Counted from the first letter of the stretch, positions 23,511-35,616 are shown. The stretch: DNA of 64,000 nucleotides from Coniferiporia sulphurascens (GCA_002794785.1 NBBA01000010.1:558001-622000); one strand, 5' to 3'. The notes: generated by a model from the letters alone, not told the origin. Translations and numbers: made by a program.

Positions 23511-23985
23511 AAAGCCAGCAAGGGTGTGATTGACTATAAAGATGCCAATGTCCTGTTGCCAACAGGTGTGATGTTTGGTGACAATATGACCCCTAGTTCA
23601 CAAGTCGATATTCCCTCTTCACCCACTCCTGTCAAAAAGACCAAGAAGAAATGGGAACCAGAAACAAAGTTGCAGGCATGAGCAAAGGGAATGTGAGACA
23701 TCACGTGATGGCACACTCAGCTACAATCAAAGAAATCATCATCACCAAGAATCGCCAAGAATCTCTCTGAGCAGCTTCCACAGAAATACATGTATATGAT
23801 TATGAAGCTGTGCAAATTATGACAAATGAATGAGTCACTCACATCAAAAAGGGTAAGTTCACACAATGCCATACTTCGGCATTACATATATAGCAAGGCT
23901 GCGGGCCCCGCCCCGTTTTTCGATGATTCCAATTATCACTATACAAGACCCTCTACCTAAAGGTATTGGGAATTGTCATTAGTAG
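23511..23985. other. Unassigned, includes a short Lys-rich open frame
   Basis: Directly after the break in Cdc23 an open frame (about 23521-23681) reads DYKDANVLLPTGVMFGDN and ends in a KKTKKKW-rich tail. It may be a fragment of another element; not recognised. The remainder holds nothing recognisable. Confidence 0.35.
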
Positions 23986-24204
23986 TGTTAGTAAATTGAT
24001 GAAAATTGTGATCGCTGGATCAACGGATTAGCAAGATCAACATGGCAAGACCCGTAACTCTAATTGATACCAGAAACCTATGCCAGTGCTGTAAAGATGC
24101 AGATCAAGTAGCATGGAAAGCGTTTAATATTGCATGTGTAACAGTAGGACAGAATGCAGGATACGACAACTGTCAAATTACATTCGATCATACTACAGGG
24201 GAAC
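23986..24204 (+). mobile_element. Element E, 5' fragment (E4)
   Basis: The first 219 bp of E (TGTTAGTAAATTG...), including the ATG at 24042 and 54 codons of the E protein up to DHTTGE. The Gypsy array LTR at 24205 cuts it. The rest of E does not reappear on the other side of the array. Confidence 0.9.
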
Positions 24205-24765
24205 TGTTACAATTTTCCCTTACTTTCCTCTCATTGCGCTGACTCACTTCCTCTTCATCATCATCAGTCAGCACAACTCCCCCATTTCCCTTCCTTACTC
24301 ATCCTTATTCACCTTGCACCATAAGACGCCATGATGACGCTATATCACATCACCATGACGTGCTTTGCTTACTGATACCTTCAACTGTATTACCAAGACC
24401 TTCCTTGGGTTTCCATGACCTTCCATAGCCATGTAAACGACCTTATACATGACCCTACAGTAGCAAACACATAGAGTAGCATATAAGCATGTAATGTAGA
24501 TCACACAAGCCCTAAGCTTGTGCTCTTTGTTCATACAAGCCCATTATCTGCTCCTCAGTGCCTTAGTGTGCACTCTACTACCACCAGTCACTTTGTTGTA
24601 ACCCAACACCTCTAAGAAACCTACCGCATCCACATCGCCGATCAGGAAGCCCCATCGCCGATCACCTTCGACTTACAACATCTAGGAAGCCCCATTGTCG
24701 TACTACCAGTCATTGCTGATCAGGAAGTCCCGACGTCGATCACCATGTAACCGTTGAGCTTAACA
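24205..24765 (+). repeat. Gypsy array LTR1
   Basis: 561 bp, TGTTACAATTTTCC...GAGCTTAACA. TATAAG is at 24482-24487. The presumed RNA 5' end AAGCTTGTGCT is at 24514-24524. Confidence 0.95.
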
Positions 24766-24767
24766 CT

Positions 24768-24778
24768 AGCACAAGCTT
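24768..24778 (+). promoter_or_regulatory. Gypsy G1 primer-binding site, probable self-priming
   Basis: AGCACAAGCTT starts 2 nt after LTR1 and is the exact complement of AAGCTTGTGCT in the LTR, which begins 32 nt after the TATA box, where transcription would start. This is the layout of Tf1/sushi-type self-primed retrotransposons, in which the RNA 5' end anneals to the PBS. Confidence 0.75.
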
Positions 24779-25087
24779 TCCCAAAAAATTTTTTGCTGAC
24801 ATATCCAATGTCCAAGCACCAACCCTCTGCCCAACCTGTCAACCAAACTTGCTATCCCGCAGCCCACCTACCCCATCATTGGAGGTACCTGGGACCATAC
24901 CCTCAAGTGCTTTAAGAAAAAGCAGACCAACTCGAACGACTACAACTATTACTCATGGTTACAGAACCTAAACAGAGAATTTCAGTGGTCCAAAGCCAAC
25001 AATGCTGACGACGCACATATTACCTTCGCGCAAAACATACCCGACTACTGCCTACTCTTCCCAAGGACCCAGACACCACCTCCCCAA

Positions 25088-26089
25088 ATGTCGACCACCA
25101 CTTCAGCACCCAAGGAGATCAACCTTGCCCGTCCCAATACCTTCGATGGGGACCACAAGTATGCCTGTCGCTTCTTATCCAGTTGCGAGGCGTACCTCCA
25201 TATCAACCGCCACATCTACACCTCTGATGAGTTGAAGATCAACTTTATCCTCTCCTATATGCAGACAGGAACTGCAGGAGATTGGGCCATCAACTGTGAA
25301 ATGCTCGCCTCCACCTTCACCAAGGACCCCAGCGGCAAGACTCTCACCACACTCGTAGGATATGGAATGTGGGGTGACTTTAAATGCGACTTCCACAACA
25401 CCTTCATCACCACAAATGACATCGCCGAAGCGTCTCAGGAAATCATGACTCTCCAACAGACTGGCTTGGCTGACGACTACAATAGTCATTTCCAGTCACT
25501 TGTAACCCGAGCAGGCATGTCAGGGGACAACAATCTCATCCCCATCTATGAGAAAGGTCTCAAACATGGCCTCCTGGCGCATGTTCTATCTAACGCCAAA
25601 CAGCCCACCACTATTGAGGAATGGTACCATGAGGCCTCCAAACAGGATGCTGTCTACCAACGACTCAAGGCCCTCCGTGGCCTGGGACAAGCTCCCATTA
25701 AACAAGAAAACCGTTTCTGTAACCTCGGCAACAACCAGCAATGCTGCCCATACCAGCCTAACCAGCGTGATATGCAGGTTAACGCTACTAACCGTCCACC
25801 ATGTCTCTCAGAAGAAGAATGTGCCAAATGCATGCATGAAGGACGTTGTCTTGCCTGTAGAGAGAAAGGCCACAATGCTCACGACTGCACCAAGTACCAG
25901 CAGGGACCCAGCCAACAGTGTATGGTCCGTACCATCGATAATGCATTCCCCATTGTCGAGACACCTGAACCCACTCTGGAGAACGATACTCCTGAGCACA
26001 TCGCTGCAAGCATCCATAACTTGCTCAGCCACTTCGACGAGACAAAGAAAGACAAGATCTTTGACATCCTGGATAAACAGGGTTTTTAA
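25088..26089 (+). CDS. Gypsy G1 gag
   Basis: 333 codons from the first ATG, with no internal stop. The protein contains a capsid-like region ([24 protein letters not shown]) and a cysteine motif near residue 265 ([14 protein letters not shown]) that fits a CCHC nucleocapsid knuckle. It ends KQGF-TAA on a slippery heptamer. The same frame is open and conserved with G2 for about 95 codons upstream of this ATG, with no other ATG, so translation may start earlier at a non-AUG codon. Confidence 0.88.
   Translation: MSTTTSAPKEINLARPNTFDGDHKYACRFLSSCEAYLHINRHIYTSDELKINFILSYMQTGTAGDWAINCEMLASTFTKDPSGKTLTTLVGYGMWGDFKCDFHNTFITTNDIAEASQEIMTLQQTGLADDYNSHFQSLVTRAGMSGDNNLIPIYEKGLKHGLLAHVLSNAKQPTTIEEWYHEASKQDAVYQRLKALRGLGQAPIKQENRFCNLGNNQQCCPYQPNQRDMQVNATNRPPCLSEEECAKCMHEGRCLACREKGHNAHDCTKYQQGPSQQCMVRTIDNAFPIVETPEPTLENDTPEHIAASIHNLLSHFDETKKDKIFDILDKQGF
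26080..26086 (+). promoter_or_regulatory. -1 frameshift slippery site G GGT TTT (G1)
   Basis: The heptamer GGGTTTT sits in the X XXY YYZ register of gag, immediately before the gag stop TAA (26087-26089). After a -1 slip the frame runs open (FLKRKLRQT...) into the protease. The same heptamer and register occur in G2 at 35607-35613. Confidence 0.7.
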
Positions 26090-29000
26090 AGAGGAAGCTT
26101 AGACAGACATTAAGTCTTCCTGTTACTATGTCTCCAATTGTAAATTCTGATCCTTCACTCCCTGCAATGAAGATCCCAATTTCTATGATTGTTTATGACA
26201 AAACCGTCCCCACCAATGTGCTCATCGACTCTGGCACTGAAGGCCAGTTTATCGATGCCAAATTCATTATCAAGTATCGCATACCAACACAAACGCTTGC
26301 CTGCCCCATTACTGTTCTTAATGTGGACAGATCCACCAACGAGCATGGAACCATCACCAAATACACATGGCGATTGGTTTGCATTGAGGGAAAATCTTTC
26401 CCTTCAAAGCTCCTAGTTACATCCCTAGGAAAGGAGGATATTATCCTCGGTTTACCATGGTTAAAAAACCATAACCCGGTTATTGATTGGAATAAAGGCA
26501 CTCTCACTATCACAAAAGTCACTACCGCTACCACACTTGCTCAGGAACGGGTCAAGGAAACGAAACCTGTGGAAGACATGATTCCACCCAAGTATCACCA
26601 GTACCTGGACATTTTCCATAAAAAGTCGGCAGAACAATTCCCCATATCTAGACCATATGATCACGCCATCAATCTCAAACCTGACTTCGTACCATGCAAC
26701 TGTAAAGTCTACCCACTGGCACCCAAAGAACTGGCCATGCTCGACGAATTCCTAGACGAAAACTTGCGTAAAGGCTACATCCGCCCATCCAAATCACCAA
26801 TGGCATCTCCTTTCTTCTTTGTCAGAAAGAAGGACACTAGCCTTTGTGGATGCCAGGACTACCGAGCCCTTAATGAGGGAACTATCAAGAACGCATACCC
26901 TTTACCCCTGATTAGTGATCTCATGGATAAACTCAAAGGAGCAAAATACTTCACAAAACTTGACCTTCACTCCGGCTACAATAACATTTGGATAAAAGAT
27001 GGCGATCAATGGAAAGCCGCTTTTAAAACTCCTTGAGGATTATTCGAACCAACCGTCATGTTCTTCGGGCTATGCAATTTGCCCACCACCTTCCAAGCAT
27101 TCATGGATGATACTTTCCACTTCATAATACTCAAAGACGGAACCATGATTTATATGGATGACGTACTCATCCCGGCAAACTCGATGAAAGAACTTTACCA
27201 ATGCACTTGCCAAATTCTGGATCTCTGTGCAGCCAATGATCTTTATTGCAAACCAGAAAAATGCCTATTCGGTGTACAACATGTCAAATTTCTGGGGATG
27301 ATCATCACCCCGGATAACATTCACATGGACCCTGTCAAACTGGCAGGCATTGCCGGTTGGCCCACCCTGCGAACGGTTAAACAGCTTCGAAGCTTTATGG
27401 GATTCTGCAATTACTACAGACATTTTATCCCCAGTTTCTCGGATATTGTATATCCACTTAACGAACTCACCCGCACCAATGAACAGTGGAAATGGACACC
27501 GGAAAGGGACCAAGTGTTTACGAAACTCAAAACATTATTTCTTGACAAACCGGCATTACTCGTACCTGACCCCACCAAGCCATTCATCCTTGAAACGGAC
27601 GCATCCAAAGTAGCCTCTGGAGCCGTGCTTTACCAAGCCAATTCAAATGGAGACTTACAGCCTTGTGGATATATTTCGGAGACATTCGGACCCACCCAAC
27701 AGTGCTACAAAGTTTATGACAGAGAACTTCTAGGGATAATACATGGCCTTGAAGCCTGGCGCCACTATCTACTTGGCAATCCACACACAACCACAATCTG
27801 GTGTGATCACAAGAACTTGTCATACTTCCGTTCGGAACACCGCTTAACCCCTAGACAATCACGATGGAATCTTTTCCTGTCTCAGTTCAATTGTGTAATC
27901 ACTCACCATCCGGGAAAGTCTATCCCTGGCACTGATGCACTATCTAGACGCCCAGATCATGGTGAGGAACCACTAGAAGAACATATTATGCTACCAGAGA
28001 CACTATTCATCGGAACAATCAATGTTGATCTCCAAAATCGCATCCAAAACGCCCAGGAAGGGGACTTGTTTGCAAAAACGATCCAGGATGCACGAGCCTT
28101 AAAAATCCCATCTCCTTTCTGATTCTCTCTTGATGACTGGACCATTGACTCTGATCTTCTCCGATACCAGAAACGGGTTTATGTACCAGACAACACAGAC
28201 ATTAAACGTGAAATCTTACAGATGTTCCATGACCTCCTGTCTTTTGGCCACCCAGGGGTATTTAAAACCTCCCAATTAGTGCGACAACACTATTGGTGGC
28301 CCGGCTTAACTGTATTTGTGGGGAACTACGTCAAAGGTTGCGTGGCATGCCAACAGATGAAAATCAACATGCATCCGACCAAACCACCCATGCTTCCGAT
28401 ACCCGCAGACGCCTCTATGCTCCCATTTCAATCGGTATCAATGGACTTTATTACCGATCTGTCTGCATCAAATGGATATGACTCCATAATGGTAGTAGTT
28501 GACCATGACGCTTCCAAAGGAATCGTCCTTATCCCCTGCCATAAGACGATTGATGCACTCAGAACAGCGAAGTGTTACCATGACAATGTTTATTGGCGTT
28601 TTGGACTCCCCAAATGCATTATCTCCAACTGGGGACCCCAATTCGCATCACAAGTCTTCCAAACGCTATGCAAGCGCCTCGGAATTAAGTCTAAACTGTC
28701 AACAGCCTATCACCCACAAACGGACAGACAAACTGAACATGCCAATCAGGAAGTAGAGGCTTATCTGCGCATTTATTGCGGCACATCGCCTCATTCCTGG
28801 GCCGACTTGCTTACGGATCTGGAGTTCTCACACAATATCCAGACTCATTCAGTTACCAAGACCTTGCCCTTCACCATCATGCTCAGGTACAACCCTATAC
28901 CCATCCCCTCGGTGATAGAAGACACTGATCTCCCATCTCTCTCACAGTGCCTGCACCTTCTTACATCAATCAGAAAAGAAGCACTCACCGCCCATGATCT

Positions 29001-29476
29001 AGCCTGCACCCATATGGCACGTTTCAGAGCATGAGGCTTCAAACCATTCAAACCTGGAGACAAGGTTTGGTTAGAAGCCACCAATTTGCATTTCCCCAAC
29101 CGCTCCCGCAAATTGTCGCCTAAACAGGAGGGACCATTTCCCATAGTTCAGGTATTATCACCCCTGAATTATCACCTCAAGCTCCCAGACACATGGCGCA
29201 TCCACCCCGTTTTCCATGCCTCGCTTCTTTTGGCTTACTCAGAGACCAAGGCACACAGACCTCCATTCAGTCAACCACCTCCTGACCTGATAGAAGATCA
29301 GCAGGAATATGAAATTGAGGCCATCATCTCTCACAAGGGCGCCAGGAACAGACGCCATTTCCTGGTCAAGTGGACCAGATACCCCTTGTCTGAAAATCAA
29401 TGGCTAGCCAAAAAAGACCTTTCACATGCTTCTGACATCCTAGAAACATATAAAACCCTCAAAAAAAATCACCTAA
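26087..29476 (+). pseudogene. Gypsy G1 pol with chromodomain, few stops
   Basis: In the -1 frame relative to gag. In order: protease with [11 protein letters not shown] (~26232), RT with YMDD at 27151-27162, RNase H with LETDAS (~27592), integrase H2C2 zinc segment (~28240-28350), integrase core with MDFITDL (~28441), a GPF segment, and a chromodomain (about 29311-29440) with YEIEAIISHK and FLVKW. This is the chromovirus type, which targets chromatin marks. Three in-frame TGAs interrupt it (27034, 28120, 29032), where G2 has CGC, CAT and CAA. An extra A in the run at 29460-29468 removes the stop seen in G2, so pol runs on into ORF3a. Confidence 0.9.
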
Positions 29477-29505
29477 CATTCTTCATCCGCCTCCCCCCCA
29501 GTTAC

Positions 29506-30489
29506 ATGATCACCACCCACATCACCCACCACAACCATCTGTGGTACCTAGCCATCATCATTCCTGGAGGTATCATCGTTGTTAAGCTCAACGGTTACGC
29601 AGTGATCGACGTCAGGGCTTCCTGATCGTCAGAACTGATGGTATGGCAACGGGGCTTCCTAGATGTCATAAGTCGAGGATGATTGGCGGTGGGGCTTCCT
29701 AGAGCGAGTCGGGTTACAACGAAGCGGCTGGTGGCACAACGGCACACAGTGAACTGGTGGTGGCAGATAATGGGCTTGTATGAACAAAGAGCACAAGCTT
29801 AGGGCTTGTGCTACTGAAGTTACATGCTTATATGCTACTTTATGTGTTTGCTACTGTAGCGACTTGGTTAGGTATGTTTACCAGACTATGGAGGGTCATG
29901 GAAACGCAAGGAATGCCTTGGTAATACAAGTTCGGTGATCAGTAAGCAAAGCATGTCATGATGGTGCAATAAGGCGTCATCATGGCGTCGTATGGTGTAA
30001 GGCAGATAAGGATGAGTAAGGCAGAGAAATGGGGGAGTTGCGCTGACTGATGATGATGAATAAGAAGTGAGTCAGCGCATTAAAGGAAAGTAAAGGAAAA
30101 TTGTAACAATTGTCCTCATCTATGCTATCAACCTCATCACCCGCCCTCGCCCTACACCACCCGTCTCCCGCCTCCATTTCCTGACCATCGCAAACTGCCG
30201 ACCCGTCTCCCCTCTACTCCCTCTCCAGAACCCCCAACCTCAAGTATGCCATCAAGAATTCATCAACCGGCCCAGAGTTCCAACCAGACAGGACATCCTT
30301 GTGCAACTCCAACGCACCTTCCCCGCCGATTTCCCCACCGCCTCTCACATATCCCATGTCGAGGTGAACCCCATAGGACAAGTTTACGACATCCGTCCTT
30401 TCGAAGTACCCCCCACCGCTCTTCTTCTCACCCTTGCTGATATCCACACCTGAGCAGTTCGCAACCATGAACTCCTCCAGCAACAATGA
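29506..30489 (+). pseudogene. Gypsy G1 ORF3a, membrane-anchored accessory protein, interrupted
   Basis: 150 codons once the GyL at 29580-30108 (plus one TSD) is removed, the same length as in G2. It starts near a hydrophobic segment LWYLAIIIPGG...IVLIYAINLI that could span a membrane, followed by a Pro/Arg-rich middle and a conserved block YDIRPFEVPPTALLLTLADI. TGA at 30451-30453 replaces the CGA of G2 (40009-40011). It overlaps ORF3b in another frame. Position after pol recalls env-like genes, but no fusion-protein or glycoprotein features are seen. Confidence 0.75.
29580..30108 (-). repeat. Solo GyL LTR in G1 ORF3a
   Basis: 529 bp, antisense. Flanks ATCGT (29575-29579) and ATTGT (30109-30113) differ by one CpG-to-TpG change. 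Confidence 0.93.
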
Positions 30490-30961
30490 GATCGACTCGG
30501 AATACTGACACCGACACCAGCATGCTACTCGGAGGCATTACCCCCAGCCCCAGCGCCCCCTTACGAGGCTGCCACCCAGGACAATCCTCCAGCATATCCT
30601 GGGGGCCCCAGACATGGATACAGATGTCAATCGTCTCCTCTCCACACATCTGAGAGCGATCCAAGTCAACCGGATGTGCCAATGCCTTCGCACGGTGGAG
30701 GACATGCAGTGCCTGGCATGGCACACCCAAGAGCTGATGGAAATGCTTGAGTCTCGCTTGGGTAATCTGGTTGACGATCTCCACCTACTGCGCAACACGG
30801 ACTATGAGTCGCTTGAGGAAGAGGACATTCACATGGTGCTCGTTCCATTACACCCGCAAGCTCACCTGTACCGTCCAGCACAGCGCCCACCTCTCATCCC
30901 AACCACCCTGCCTTCACCTGTGGTCACCTGTTGCAACTCCGCCACCCAGACCGAACCATGC

Positions 30962-32310
30962 TGTTAGATTCACTCCCTGAATGAGGGATTGAAGCAAGTG
31001 ATAACAGATTCACACAATAATACTAGTTAGTTTAGGGTAGGCTTGTTACCCTCCACTCGCTAGAGTGTTAGAGCTGATGATGATGGTAAGAGACAAGAGA
31101 TGAATTAAACTGCTTTTTACTGCAATTTTATGTTGGGCTTTTATACCCTACATGTTGTAGTCTATTTACTATGTTCTGGTAGATACTACAACATACTACT
31201 CTCGCTTTATAAGTCATAAGAATGTTCCGGTACAATCCTGTACATGCTATTTACTATTCTTAGCTTCTTATGAGTCAGTAAAATATTCCGGTATGTCCTA
31301 CAGCCTACCGTGCTATCTTTATCTTATGCCAGAACCTTCCTTGAGTTTCCATCGAGTCATACAGTATAATACCTAAGTTAACCATTCTCGGATACTACTA
31401 TACCTATGATGCTTCTCCTTATTTCCTAATTGGTTCTGCTGTGCAATGTGCTATACTTGGCTCCCATCAATTGTGTCTTCAATTGATTGCCATGCTTCCA
31501 TCGGCTATTCTTAGCCGCACACTTAGATATACTTGTGTGGCTCAGTGATTATGCTAGCCTTCTGAATCTTATCTTGTTGTGGCTTGTTACTTATTACCAT
31601 AGACTAAGATTGAGTCATACCTTCCATAATATCATTAAAAGGGGTTCATTCTGGTGTCCTATCGTCTACTGGCATAAAGAGCGCCTCAGGCCCTATAGCA
31701 TTTATATTTGTTATCCTGCTATACCCTGGTGTGACTCTATATGACGGTTCATCATTGAACCATCATATTATAATCTCTTTATCTATTGGTACTAACTCCT
31801 GTCTTTGGTTTGGTTCCTTTCGATCTACTGTTGTGTGTCCTTTGGCTATGAAGTTGGCTTTGTATGCGAATAGTTGTTCTCATAATTGTTTATTGATAGT
31901 ATGAACTATTTGGTGTGCCGCTTCTGCATAATCAGTTGATGTAATAACTGCCCTTTGATAACATAATTCATTATGTGGCTGATTATAAATCTTGGTTCTT
32001 GTATAAGTGCTGATTACATATCTATTCAATTGATATGAGAACATAGTCGCTCTATGTTCGATTATTACTTCTAGCCTTTCTGCTACTTGTTGTTCCCTTG
32101 TAGTATGATCGAATGTAATTTGACAGTTGTCATATCCTGCATTCTGTCCTACTGTTGCACATGCAATGTTAAATGCTTTCCATGCTACTTGATCTGCATC
32201 TTTACAGTGTTGGCATAGATTCCTTGTATCGATTAGAGTTACAGGTCTTGCCATGTCGATCTTGCTAATCCGTTGATCTGGTGATCATGATTTTCATCAA
32301 TTTACTAACA
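30962..32310 (-). mobile_element. Element E, copy E3 (1349 bp)
   Basis: An uninterrupted copy with exactly the own length of E5. Its 5' end is at 32310 and its 3' end at 30962. Flanks CATGC (30957-30961) and CACAC (32311-32315) both derive from CACGC by CpG loss on opposite strands. Removing it restores the ORF3b frame. Confidence 0.92.
31604..32254 (-). pseudogene. E-protein ORF of E3
   Basis: 217 codons, the same length as in E5, from ATG 32254 to TAG 31606-31604. It carries TRNLCQHC, AFNIACATVGQNAGYDNCQ and the DH motif, TGA at 31882-31880 at the position where E2 has CGA, and further TGAs downstream. Unknown function. Confidence 0.8.
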
Positions 32311-32784
32311 CACACCCCATTCAAGTGGATCCCCCATCCCAGTCATCATCCTCGACATCCTCGCGCACACACTGCTCCACATGTCTGTCACCGCATCACC
32401 TCACCACCTACTGTGCGCAGTACATCTGCCCATGGTGTAACGAGGCCGCCCCTGGACATCCCCCGGGAAACTGCCCTCAACACAGATGACAGTCGGCATC
32501 CCCTCCACCTCTGGCACCAATGTCTACTCCAGACGAAAACGTACTGCCACCACCTCCCACATCTGCCAATGGCAGATGATCAGTACGTTTATCGGACTTA
32601 GGAGCCCGCATTCTCCTCCAAGCTTACATGGATGATATTGCAGCAGGCATCAACCCCAACGATGTCGATATGGGGTCTAACAATGACGATCTCTCCAACT
32701 AGGGGACTCAAGTCCACAATGACAGAAAACTAGCATGTGTCTGCAATGACCATAAACTACTACTCCTGGGTATGACCTTAAAAG

Positions 32785-33345
32785 TGTTAAGCTCAACGGT
32801 TACGCGGTGATCGATGTCGGGGCTTCCTGATCGTCGGGACTGGTAGTTATGGCAACGGGGCTTCCTAGATGTCATAAGTCGGAGATGATCATCGAGGGGA
32901 CTTCCTGATCGACAATGTGGACGCGGTAGGCTTCTGAGAGTAAGTCGGGTTACGACGAAGTGACTAGTGGCACACTGGTGCACAGTAGACTGGTGGTAGC
33001 AGATAATGGGCTTGTATGAACAAAGAGCACAAGCTTAGGGCTTGTGCTACTGAAGTTACATGCTTATATGCTACTTTATGTGTTTGCTACTGTAGCGACT
33101 TGGTTAGGTATGTTTACCAGACTATGGAGGGTCATGGAAACGCAAGGAATGCCTTGGTAATACAAGTAGGGCTATCAGTAAGCAAAGCACGTCATGATGG
33201 TGCAATAAGGCGTCATCATGGCGTCTTATGGCACAAGGCAAATGAGAATGAGTAAGGCAGAGAAATGGGGGAGTTGCACTGACTGATGATGACGAAGAGG
33301 AAGTGAGTCAGTGCAGTAAGGTAAAAGTAAAGGAAAATTGTAACA
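32785..33345 (-). repeat. Solo GyL LTR in G1 3' region
   Basis: 561 bp, antisense, with TSD AAAAG at 32780-32784 and 33346-33350. Confidence 0.95.
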
Positions 33346-33740
33346 AAAAGGCCCACCAGTGCATTTCTTCTTCTTTTTTTTATGCCCATTTCCCTGCTTG
33401 TTATCATCCTTATTGGCAGCTTGCCTTTTCCTTATTGTTTATTGGCCTTCACTTGGCCACTATAGGCGCCTATGACTCGCAATCCGGGTTAGGGATTCTT
33501 TTTGCATCTATTTTCCGCTTCTTCACCGTCTTTTGACATTATACCATTAATTTTGGTGAAGGACCAGGATTAGGTACCAAAGGGTGCAGTAACAAACCCT
33601 GCGGTGAACCTAGCATTACACTTAAAGACCTGCTAGGCCGGCATCTGGATACACTTGGATTTTTCTTTATTTTTGTGACTTGTTTTCTTTTCTCTTCTTT
33701 TGTTTTATTTTGTTTTGACAATTCAGTGACTTGTCAATCC

Positions 33741-33754
33741 TAAATGGGAGGCAA
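33741..33754 (+). promoter_or_regulatory. Gypsy G1 polypurine tract
   Basis: TAAATGGGAGGCAA directly before LTR2; the same sequence precedes LTR3. Confidence 0.7.
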
Positions 33755-34300
33755 TGTTACAATTTTCCCTTACTTTCCTCTCATTGTGCTGACTCACTTC
33801 CTCTTCATCATCATCAGTCAGCACAACTCCCCCATTCCTCTTCCTTACTCATCCCTATGTCACCTTACACCATAAGATGCCATGATGACGCCATATCGCA
33901 CCATCATGACGTGCTTTGCTTACTGATGCCTTCACCTGTATTACCAAGACATTCCTTGGGTTTCCATGACCTTCCATAGCCATGTAAACAACCTTATACA
34001 CGACCCTACAGTAGCAAACACACAGAGTAGCATATAAGCATGTAACTTCGGTAGCACAAGTCCTAAGCTTGTGCTCTTTGTTCATACAAGCCCATTATAT
34101 GCACCTCAGTGCCCTCTGTGTGCTATACCTCCTCATCTGGCACTTCGTCATAACCTGACTCCTCTAAGAAGTCTACCGTGTCCACATCGTCGATCTGGAA
34201 GCCCCACCGACAATCCTCTTCGACTTACAGCATCTAGGAAGCCCCGTTGCCATAACCACCAGACCCGACATTGATCACCATGTAACCGTTGAGCTTAACA
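33755..34300 (+). repeat. Gypsy array LTR2 (shared)
   Basis: 546 bp. TATAAG at 34033-34038 and AAGCTTGTGCT at 34065-34075, again 32 nt apart. It follows the polypurine tract of G1 and precedes the primer-binding site of G2. Confidence 0.95.
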
Positions 34301-34302
34301 CT

Positions 34303-34313
34303 AGCACAAGCTT
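34303..34313 (+). promoter_or_regulatory. Gypsy G2 primer-binding site, probable self-priming
   Basis: AGCACAAGCTT, 2 nt after LTR2, exactly complementary to AAGCTTGTGCT at 34065-34075 in LTR2. Confidence 0.75.
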
Positions 34314-34620
34314 TCCCAATTTTTTTTGCTGACGTACCCAACGTCCAAGTACCAACCCTCTGCCCAACCTGTTGACCAAGATTTCCATCCCACAGCCCAC
34401 TTACCCCATTGTCGGTGGTACCTGGGACCACACCCTCAAGTGCTTTAAGAAAAAGCAAACCAACCCGAATGACTACAACTACTACTTGTGGTTACAAAAC
34501 CCAAACGGAGAATTTCAGTGGTCCAAAGCCAATGACGCAAACGACGTGCAAATCACTTTCGCGCAAAATGTACCCAACTACTGGCTACTCTTTCCAAGAA
34601 CCCAGACCCCACCACTACAA

Positions 34621-35616
34621 ATGTCGACTCCCACACCCAAGGAAATCAACCTTGCCCATCCCAACACCTTTGATGGGGACCGCAAGTACTCATGCAGATT
34701 CCTCTCAAGCTGTGAAGCATACCTTCACATCAACCAACACATCTACACCTCTGATGAGTTGAAAATCAACTTTGTCCTCTCCTATATGCAAACAGGGACT
34801 GCAGGAGATTGGGCCATCAACTGCGAAACGCTCGCCTCTGCCTTCGCTAAAGACCAAAGTGGCAAGGCCCTCACCACCCTCGTTGGATACGGAATGTGGG
34901 GTGATTTCAAATGCGATTTCCGCAACACCTTCATCACTACCGATGACACTGCCGAAGCCTCTCAGGAAATCATGACGCTCCAACAGACTGGCCCGGCCGA
35001 CAATTATAACAGTCGTTTCCAGTCTCTTGTAACCAGAGCTGGCATGTCGGGGGACAACAACCTCATCCCCATCTACGAGAAAGGCCTCAAGCACGGCCTC
35101 CTGGCACGCATTCTATCCAACACCAAACCACCCACCACCATTGAGGAATGGTACCATGAGGCCTCAAAACAGGACACCATCTACCAACGACTCAAGGCCC
35201 TTCATGGCCTGGGACAATCTCCCAGTAAACAAGAAAACCGCTTCCGTAATCTCGGAACCAACCAGCAGCGCCATACCTACCAGCCTAACCAGCATGGTAC
35301 ACCGGTTAATGCGACCAACTGCCCACCATGCCTCTCTGAGGAAGAGTGGGCCAAATGCATGTGTGAAGGACATTGTCTCACCTGCAGAGAGAAAGGCCAC
35401 AACACTTGAGACTGTACCAAGTACCAGCAGGGACCCAGCCAACAGCACATGGTCCGCACCATCGATAATGCGTTCCCCATTGTTGAAGCCCCTGAGCCAA
35501 CTCCGGAGAACGCATCACCCAAGCACATCGCCACAAGCATCCATAACCTGCTCAGTCACTTCAACGAAGCAAAGAAAGACGAAATCTTTGACATCCTGGA
35601 TAAACAGGGTTTTTAA
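34621..35616 (+). pseudogene. Gypsy G2 gag, one TGA
   Basis: 332 codons from the ATG matching that of G1, ending on the slippery site at 35607-35613. TGA at 35407-35409 interrupts the nucleocapsid knuckle (CREKGHNT-stop-DC). The in-frame upstream extension conserved with G1 runs open from about 34335. Confidence 0.88.

Larger units (their letters stand above)
30467..32702 (+). pseudogene. Gypsy G1 ORF3b, zinc-motif accessory protein, interrupted
   Basis: The start ATG at 30467 lies within the end of ORF3a. The conserved middle, RMCQCLRTVEDMQCLAW...ELMEMLESRLGNLVDDL, is predicted helical and possibly coiled-coil. After E3 (30962-32310) the frame resumes with CSTCLSPHHLTTYC and ICPWCNEAAPGHPPGNC, a double CxxC zinc-type motif, and ends NNDDLSN-TAG. 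Several in-frame TGAs occur. No known family recognised. Confidence 0.75.

Noticed and set aside
29506..30489. ORF3a as a retroviral envelope gene
   Set aside because: It has one short hydrophobic segment but no signal peptide, furin site, fusion peptide or cysteine pattern of an envelope protein.
33352..33540. Frame in the Gypsy 3' untranslated region as a gene
   Set aside because: It is only partly conserved with the G2 copy at 41470-41800 and lies between ORF3b and the polypurine tract.
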